Assembly (NCBI GenBank): GCA_036898135.1
Contig: CM072523.1
Span: 43,211,011-43,275,010 of the forward strand
Direction: 5' to 3'
DNA length: 64,000 bases
Source: Oncomelania hupensis
Lineage: Eukaryota > Mollusca > Gastropoda > Littorinimorpha > Pomatiopsidae
Notes under the pieces: generated by a model
Databases searched by the model: none
What the model was told of the DNA's origin: nothing
What the model saw: only the letters and a program-made list of their open reading frames with translations
Part shown: in pieces, positions 58,283 to 64,000 of the stretch
How the letters are laid out: each line of letters starts with the position of its first letter
How positions within the stretch are numbered: the first letter of the stretch is position 1
Position numbers and translations under genes: made by a program

Positions 58283-59020
58283 GTCAGTTCTGCTTCTCTC
58301 CATGCCATGTTGCCAAACCTTTACATTTACAGACGTCAGTTCTGCCCCTCTGAATGCAATTTTGCCAAACCTTTACATTTACCGAGGTCAGTTCTGCTTC
58401 TCTCCATGCCATTGTGACAAACCTTCACATTTACAGAGGTCTGTTCTGCTTCTCTCCATGCCATGTTGCCAGACTTTTATATTTACAGAGGTCAATTGAA
58501 TTCTGCTTCTCTCTATGCCATGTTGTCAAACCTTTACATTTACAGAGGTCAGTTATGCTCCTCTTCATGCCATTTTGCCAAACCTTTACATTTACAGAGG
58601 TCAATTCTGCTTCTCTCCATTCCATGTTGCCAAACCTTTACATTTACAGAGGTCAGTTCTACTTCTTTCCATGCCATGTTGCCAAACCTTTACATTTACA
58701 GAGGTCAGTTGTGCTTCTCTCCATGCCATTTACATTTACAGAGGTCAGTTCTGCTCCTTTCCATGCCATTTTGCCAAACCTTTATACATGTATTTAAAAT
58801 GGTCAGTTCTGCTTCTCTCTATGGCATGTTGCCAAACCTTTACATTTACAGAGGTCAGATCTGCTTCTCTTTATGGCATGTTGCCAAACTTTTACATTTA
58901 CAGAGGTCAGATCTGCTTCTCTCTATATGGCATGTTGCCAAACCTTTACATTTACAGAGGTCAGTTCAGCTTCTCTCTATGCCATATTGCCAAACCTTTA
59001 CACTTACAGAAGTCAACATG
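58283..59020 (+). repeat. Intron 14: tandem repeat of about 52 bp carrying acceptor-donor junctions
   Basis: About 14 imperfect units. Each holds CTGCTTCTCTCCATGCCATG, TTGCCAAACC, TTTACATTTACAG and AGGTCAGTT. The unit boundary coincides with the exon 14 donor, so almost every unit contains a pyrimidine-rich acceptor-like TTTACATTTACAG followed two bases later by the donor-like GTCAGT. Frames of 150-190 codons through it are artefacts. The true downstream acceptor is TTATTTCAG at 59129. Confidence 0.9.
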
Positions 59021-59129
59021 AACAAACATAAATTAAGGACGTAAAACGCAGCTGTCCAAACTTTTTTTTCTTTTTTAAAAAATTTATCGTTGTATTTTTT
59101 TCTTTGCCATTTATTGAATTTTATTTCAG

Positions 59130-59314
59130 GCACGGGCTTGGAAGTGGAGATAAGTCTGCAGCAAATGGAAGCAGCGCAGCAGTTCATTCCCTTGGACCTG
59201 CAAAGCAATAACGTTTCAGACTCGCCTCCGGCGTCGCTTCATGCCCACGACGTGCAGAGATTCTGCACCCACCCTGTCCCTGATCACTACATCCTCCATT
59301 ACACCAAACACTCG
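59130..59314 (+). CDS. Exon 15: ectodomain
   Basis: 185 bp, phase 1-0; acceptor TTATTTCAG, donor GTAAGG. It encodes GTGLEVEISLQQMEAAQQFI, a Pro/Ser linker with sequon NVS, and DVQRFCTHPVPDHYILHYTK. One Cys. No domain recognised. Confidence 0.85.
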
Positions 59315-59999
59315 GTAAGGTTTGTGCACTGGCCATCCATCCGGCCATCTTCGTGCTGCATGCTTCAGTCTGTTCACACGCAGTGCAAATATTAACTTCG
59401 AGCGTTTTATGTATGATCATTAAACATTGCATTGCCTATTAGACTATATCAACTTGCGAACGTACACTCTTTGCTGTAGCTGTTGATACTTTCGCATTGC
59501 GAGTGATGTACCTGTGATCTGTTTAGTACTTTGTATGTGGCCGTGAATGTATATGTACTATTGTGAGTGGGTAGAATATGTTTCGGTGACAGTGTAGATT
59601 TTGGAATGGAAGAGTTTGTGTTGTCATGTCTGTCACATGGCAGTATAATCTCAGCTGGTAAATCTGGTCATACTAAAAGTAGGATCTTAAAACTATCCGC
59701 CGTGGTTCAGTGGTAGAGCGTTCATCTGGCGCACTGATGAACCAGGTTCGAATCCCTTAGCAGGCAAAAGGATAAAATAAACCATCTATCACTGTCAGCC
59801 TTAGTAGTATGATTGCTCTGGTGGGTCAGTGTTGATTTTTAGATCTCTATCATCTACCCTGGGATTGTAATCCCCGTCTGCCATGATGGGTGTAGACGTT
59901 AAACTTCCACGTGCATTCATTTTTAAGTCAGTTTACCTTCTTTTTACCATTCCAATGTCCCATTCCTAATTTCCTTTGGCTGTTTTGTCTTCTCACCAG
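59315..59999 (+). other. Intron 15
   Basis: GTAAGG to TCTCACCAG. Contains SINE-C copy 2. Confidence 0.8.
59697..59925 (+). mobile_element. SINE-C, copy 2 (full length)
   Basis: tRNA-like head CCGTGGTTCAGTGGTAGAGC (A-box) and AGGTTCGAATCCCTTAGC (B-box), then AGTATGATTGCTCTGGTGGG, CCCCGTCTGCCATGATGG and the 3' end TAGACGTTAAACTTCCACGT. It is not a tRNA gene, because the body recurs at 34895-35112 and 60642-60832. Confidence 0.75.
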
Positions 60000-60196
60000 G
60001 GTGTGACTTATACCGTAGACGGTGAAGGAGAAATCCAGCCCTGTTTCACCTACGACGCTCACGGAATTTTCCCTCAAGAAGCTTCCAAGAAGAACAACTC
60101 GTTCTTGTGCCGTGAGCCTGGAGTACTCACGGACCTGTTTGAGATTCCGCCTGACGTCTTCCTGACCTCTACATACTGGGCCGAGAAAAACAAAAG
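60000..60196 (+). CDS. Exon 16: ectodomain
   Basis: 197 bp, phase 0-2; donor GTTAGC. It encodes GVTYTVDGEGEIQPCFTYDA, HGIFPQEASKKNNSFLCREP and a segment ending TSTYWAEKNKR, with two Cys and sequon NNS. Beta-rich character; no domain recognised. Confidence 0.86.
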
Positions 60197-60269
60197 GTTA
60201 GCATAACTGCAGAAGAGGTTAATAGTTATAGTTAAAATACAAATTTCATACAGATCTTTTCCCTCAAAG

Positions 60270-60478
60270 CTCAAAGAGCGGCGTAATTGTAGATTATAGT
60301 CACACGACAACGAAGCGTATAGGCGACTACTGGTCACATTATTCTGATAGCAGCGAACCAGTTGATGGTAAGGGGAAAATAATATGGTCACACATTGGCC
60401 AATCCGGGATTCGAACCAGGTACCTTTCGGTTACTAGTAAGACGCTCTACCAACTGAGCTACCCGGCCCCTCTCAAGA
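60270..60478 (-). mobile_element. SINE-D, copy 2
   Basis: Minus strand head CCGGGTAGCTCAGTTGGTAG with B-box TGGTTCGAATCCCGG, then a body shared with 33620-33785 (plus strand: TAATTGTAGATTATAGTCAC, CTACTGGTCACATTATTCTG). The AGAGCGGCGATCTA stretch just beyond its head (about 60476) recurs at 60530. Confidence 0.7.
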
Positions 60479-60641
60479 GCGGCGATCTAGGAAGATTGCT
60501 ATTATAGTGGACTTCTTCAGACTGAAAGTGCGGCGATCTAAGAAGATAACTATTACAAAACGCATTAAGAACACAGCATTTATTGTTTCAATGTAGGTTG
60601 GTTGCATCAAATACCATTCTTAAAGGGAAGGAGGTAGCAGG

Positions 60642-60832
60642 ATTGAATGAACATTGAAGTTTAACGTCTTGGCCCACCATTGGCGATATGGCAGACGAGT
60701 ATTAATACCATCCCAGGTAAGAGGGGTATAGGAACCCGAATCATCACTGAACCGCCAGAGCAATCATATTGTTAAGATGGAAAGTAACAAATGGCCACTT
60801 TAACTTTGCCCTCAAGGGTTTTCAAACGCTCT
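60642..60832 (-). mobile_element. SINE-C, copy 3 (headless)
   Basis: GATTGAATGAACATTGAAGT, TTAACGTCTTGGCCC, GGCAGACGAGTATTA and GCCAGAGCAATCATATTGTT match SINE-C on the minus strand. The tRNA-like head is missing. Confidence 0.7.
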
Positions 60833-61455
60833 AACACTGAGCAATGGCGGTGTGAGCAAGGGAAGAAAACTCGGTGACATGAAGAGTTTCACTTCTATAG
60901 GTAAAGAGTGATCGTTCCTAGCGGGAAATTCATTTTCCTCCGACTACTCATTGCACATTGTCTTCAAAATTATATAGGTCCATTGAAAGGGGGTCTTTAG
61001 ATAAAATGGTGAGTTCGTGTAAGGTGGCAGAACTATATCCAATAGTTTAAACGAGGCAGCGCTTCGAGACTTAATTCAAAGATCTAAAGGCGGTAAATTT
61101 CATTATGAACTGTCAGAGAGAGGGAAGTAGTACCTATTAGTCTCCTACAAGTTTATTGGGGAAAACATAAAATTTTTGAAGCCCCATAATAAGTCGTATC
61201 AGTGAGCAGTTCTTGAGCTGGAAAAACTCTATGCAAGTACAATGTTAACAAATGAAATGCGACTTCAGTCCTACGCTGCACATTTAGATGGGTAAGATGT
61301 CTTTAGCATGTTGATTGTTTTAGTATGTAGGTAGGCTATATGAATGTAGGTAGGTTTAGTAGGTGTATCGTCATTGTCTCACCTGTTCCGCCACTCCATC
61401 CCCGCTCCCCCACCAGAACCTTCTCATCCCCTTATCTCACCTGTCCTTCATGCAG
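60833..61455 (+). other. Intron 16, remaining part
   Basis: No gene. GTTCTTGAGCTGGAAAAACTC at about 61207-61227 is a short SINE-B 3'-end relic. Acceptor TTCATGCAG. Confidence 0.6.
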
Positions 61456-61662
61456 GTGTGAAAGCCACAACGAGAAGTGCAGCCAGTGCACCAAGCGTTG
61501 CGCCCAGTCTATGCTGAGCGGAGGCGACCACTGCAACATCATCGGCGACAACAACGACAATGGCTGGTCGCCAAGGTTACGCCTGTGTTTCAGCTGCTGC
61601 GCTCGCAGCAACTGCACGGAAGACTGCCGCAGCTATCACCGAAGTCGCTGCCAGCCGGACAC
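61456..61662 (+). CDS. Exon 17: Cys-rich ectodomain segment
   Basis: 207 bp, phase 2-2; donor GTGAGA. Twelve Cys in 69 codons: CESHNEKCSQCTKRC, DHC, LCFSCCARSNCTEDC, SRC, with sequon NCT. This density implies a disulphide-stabilised domain. It continues directly into exon 18 (TCEVGN). Family not recognised. Confidence 0.88.
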
Positions 61663-61867
61663 GTGAGAATACATGTTAATTTATTTTATTTTAGGTCTGC
61701 ACGCAACAGCTTTTTTTTCACACTTACTATCCTCTTTGAGTGGAGCGGAAGTATAGACCTTGCCTATAACTGGTTATTGGAATCAGTCTTCAGAAACCCA
61801 GGGTGAAAGGAGTGTTAGAATATATAGCCATCTTCCCGTGGTTACATTGTTCAACAAATCATTTCAG

Positions 61868-62083
61868 GTGCGAAGTGGGTAACCTGGTGGAATTTTCCAT
61901 CTTCCCGTCTTGGAACAGCAACCACAACAAGTTCTTGTGCCATATTCGGCCCGTTGCTAAGCAACGCCTCTTGGAGATGACCTACGTTGTCAGGCGTCAA
62001 GGCCGCCGTGAGCCAGTGCACACGGCCAAGGTCACGGTCGACGGCGGGGAGGAATGGGAGAAATCTGGACGCATCGTACACCA
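61868..62083 (+). CDS. Exon 18: ectodomain, beta-rich
   Basis: 216 bp, phase 2-2; acceptor CATTTCAG, donor GTGAGT. It encodes CEVGNLVEFSIFPSWNSNHN, KFLCHIRPVAKQRLLEMTYV and VTVDGGEEWEKSGRIVH. Two Cys. Alternating hydrophobic pattern suggests beta strands. Confidence 0.88.
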
Positions 62084-62464
62084 GTGAGTGGTTTCTTCTT
62101 CTTCTTCTCCTTCTGCACCCCTGCTTCTTTTCTGTATAGTTTTCTCTCCTCTTCCTTCTTCTTCTTCTCCTCCTCCCTTTTTCTTTTTCTCTGTCTTTTC
62201 CTTTTTTCAAAAGATTAAATTTGATTGGTGATTTTAATTGGTTTTAACAGTGTTCAGCTCAGAGGGATTTAATCAAGTATTATTGATTGGATAAATCCCT
62301 TATTTCTAGTAAACTAGTTATCTCACAATTACAAATGTTGATGATCTGAATGCATTTGACTTTGTGGAAAATAAATTGAGTTTTTTGTACGAAATGAATA
62401 CACAGTGAGTTTTGGGTTTATTTTCTATGCATAATCCTATACTTGGTGCTTTTGGTGTTTTCAG
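62084..62464 (+). other. Intron 18
   Basis: GTGAGT start, TTTTCAG end; pyrimidine-rich CTT/CTC tract at 62095-62210. No other feature. Confidence 0.8.
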
Positions 62465-62667
62465 TGACAAACTGCTCACGGTCACTATCGACTCCAACCT
62501 CGGGCGCATGCCGGACTTTTTGGAAGGTCATTTCCATGGCAACGACACAGAGTTCACTGTAGGAAATTATGTAAATGAGGGGTCAGCGATTGGCAGCACG
62601 CGGGTCAGCGGGAAGTCGCTGAGAATTCATCCCCTGAAACCCTTTGGTGTGATCATCGACAAAGCAG
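62465..62667 (+). CDS. Exon 19: ectodomain, beta-rich
   Basis: 203 bp, phase 2-1; donor GTGGGT. It encodes DKLLTVTIDSNLGRMPDFLE, GHFHGNDTEFTVGNYVNEGS (sequon NDT) and LRIHPLKPFGVIIDKA. No Cys. No domain recognised. Confidence 0.87.
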
Positions 62668-62929
62668 GTGGGTTTTGCATGTGTACAGGCATAGTTAACG
62701 TAAATGTCAACCCCTATAGCTATTCTTTGGATGTTTTGTGGTAAAGGTGGCAGTTTATGACATGTAGGTTAAATGAGTAAAGTGATTACAGTTCTAAGAG
62801 CTGCTCATGGTGCTTCCCAGGACCAAGCACACTGCCCTTTGGTGTAACCAGCCGTAAAGCAGGTGGGGTTGTTTGTTGTAAAGTCAACATTTCAATTAAC
62901 CAATTTATTATGAAAGGAGTGACGCAGTA

Positions 62930-63058
62930 GCTCTTGCATAGCGCAGTGCAGTTACCAGCTCAACGAGTCGCTCAAGGCGCTAATCGAACTCGGACCTAAC
63001 TCAACCCGCCCAAAGCCCAACTTGCTGCCACTTCGCGCACGTTGTCAAACTCTCATCA
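62930..63058 (-). mobile_element. SINE-B 3' fragment
   Basis: CTTGCATAGCGCAGTGCAGT, ACCAGCTCAACGAGTCGCTC, AAGGCGCTAATCGAACTCGG and CCTAACTCAACCCGCCCAAA match the SINE-B tail end on the minus strand. Confidence 0.7.
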
Positions 63059-63127
63059 GATGTTTGATGAATTGCCCCGTATAGTAGTGGTAGTGGTGTT
63101 GGTGGTGTTTGGTGATGGTGGTGATGA

Positions 63128-63745
63128 TAGCTTCAAATATTTAGGAGCCATTGTATCAGACAATGGGTCCCGACAGGAAGTCCTCTCCAGGATCGCACAA
63201 ACAACTGCTGCCCTGACAAGATTGAAGCCCATTTGGAAAGACAGGACCATCAGTCTACATTCCAAAATAAGACTGCTGCGCTCCCTTGTCATCTCCATCT
63301 TTCTATATGCTTGCGATGCATGGACCCTCACAGCAGATCTCCAACGAAGAATACAAAGCATGGAGATGAGGTGCTACAGAAGACTTCTGGGCATTTCCTA
63401 TACCCAACACATCACCAACGACGAAGTCCGACAGACCATCACACAAGCCATTGGACAACACGATGACCTGCTCACAGTGGTGAAGAAACGGAAACTCCGA
63501 TGGTATGGCCACGTCACCAGATCATCAGGCCTTGCAAAGGTCATTCTGCAAGGCACAGTGCAAGGAGGTAGAAGAAGATGGAGACCGAAAAAGAGGTGGG
63601 ATGACAACATTCGAGAATGGACTGGTTTGACACTAAGCGAAGCCATCAGGGCTGCTGAGGACAAAGAAAGATGGATTATGCTGGTTAAACGATCATCTGT
63701 GGTGCCCCTACGACCTCCGGGTTAGGGGACAGGATAGGATAGGAT
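63128..63745 (+). mobile_element. GGATA-tailed LINE fragment, copy 5 (open frame)
   Basis: One uninterrupted frame of about 200 codons ending at TAG 63723: YLGAIVSDNGSRQEVLSRIA, KPIWKDRTISLHSKIRLLRS, LVISIFLYACDAWTLTADLQ, MRCYRRLLGISYTQHITNDE, RKLRWYGHVTRSSGLAKVIL and a C-terminal RRWRPKKRWDDNIREWTG. This is the C-terminal part of a LINE endonuclease-reverse transcriptase polyprotein. It ends in GGATAGGATAGGATAG. It is the best-preserved copy here. Confidence 0.9.
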
Positions 63746-63746
63746 A

Positions 63747-63826
<80 letters not shown>

Positions 63827-63827
63827 G
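63747..63827. repeat. (GAT)n microsatellite upstream of exon 20
   Basis: About 26 GAT units follow directly on the LINE's GGATA tail and end about 27 bases before the exon 20 acceptor. Confidence 0.95.
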
Positions 63828-63854
63828 GGTGATTACGACGAATATGCATTTCAG

Positions 63855-64000
63855 ATCCTAAAAAATGTGGAGAGGCTGTATTGAAGGATTGTGTGGTGAC
63901 GACAGACCCTTCACCTTACAAAGCCAATTACGATCTGACCACCATCACTGACAGCGACTCCACCCTCCCTTTCACCATCACCAGACACCACCACCCTCCC
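63855..64000 (+). CDS. Exon 20: ectodomain, runs off the window
   Basis: Phase 1 start; acceptor TGCATTTCAG. It encodes DPKKCGEAVLKDCVVTTDPS and PYKANYDLTTITDSDSTLPF, continuing to the window edge without a stop. The downstream part of the gene, including its stop codon, is not in view. Confidence 0.82.

Larger units (their letters stand above)
62668..63854 (+). other. Intron 19
   Basis: GTGGGT to CATTTCAG. After about 200 bp without a feature come a SINE-B tail fragment (minus, about 62930-63058), the GGATA-tailed LINE fragment and a GAT array. Confidence 0.8.

Noticed and set aside
58302..59044. Frames of 147-193 codons in intron 14 as coding exons
   Set aside because: They arise from the 52-bp array, shift frame from unit to unit and contain the splice-like junctions. 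No conserved protein character.

Overview
The window is animal nuclear DNA: intron-rich, AT-leaning and crowded with microsatellites, tRNA-headed SINEs, LINE fragments and an LTR retrotransposon. The mix suggests a lophotrochozoan, most likely a mollusc and perhaps a gastropod. That is inference from repeat style only; no diagnostic marker is present. There is no bacterial or plasmid signal.

One host gene dominates the plus strand. I assembled 20 coding exons by hand from 6795 to the window end, where the gene continues. The reading frame and intron phases agree across all 19 junctions, giving at least 1442 codons. The predicted protein has a signal peptide, a short N-terminal ectodomain, TM1, a cytoplasmic loop of about 665 residues rich in Ser, Pro and acidic residues, TM2, and a second ectodomain. 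That ectodomain carries two EGF modules, two homologous Cys-rich mini-modules and a long Cys-containing beta-rich region. I do not recognise the family, and it is the best candidate here for something undescribed.

Intron 1 (6948-41521) holds most of the mobile DNA. At 8379-12530 is a 60-bp minisatellite of about 69 units lying inside a SINE copy. At 13434-22586 is an LTR retrotransposon with very long (2.62 kb) and nearly identical LTRs but a deleted, frameshifted pol. At 23055-25020 is a three-layer insertion nest. At 29740-30029 is a hAT-like MITE. At 30890-32480 is a Maverick/Polinton-like integrase relic split by a TTAA-flanked MITE, which itself holds a 63-bp retro-insertion. At 39968-41083 is a second, 18-bp minisatellite, again inside a copy of the same SINE family.

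From 41.5 kb on, exons alternate with introns holding SINEs, LINE 3' ends and GAT/ATC microsatellites that often abut splice sites. Intron 14 is built mainly of tandem units that each repeat an acceptor-donor junction. The 6.7 kb upstream of the gene holds repeats, small fold-back elements and a LINE tail, with no other convincing gene. All family assignments were made by reading the sequence, without database searches.
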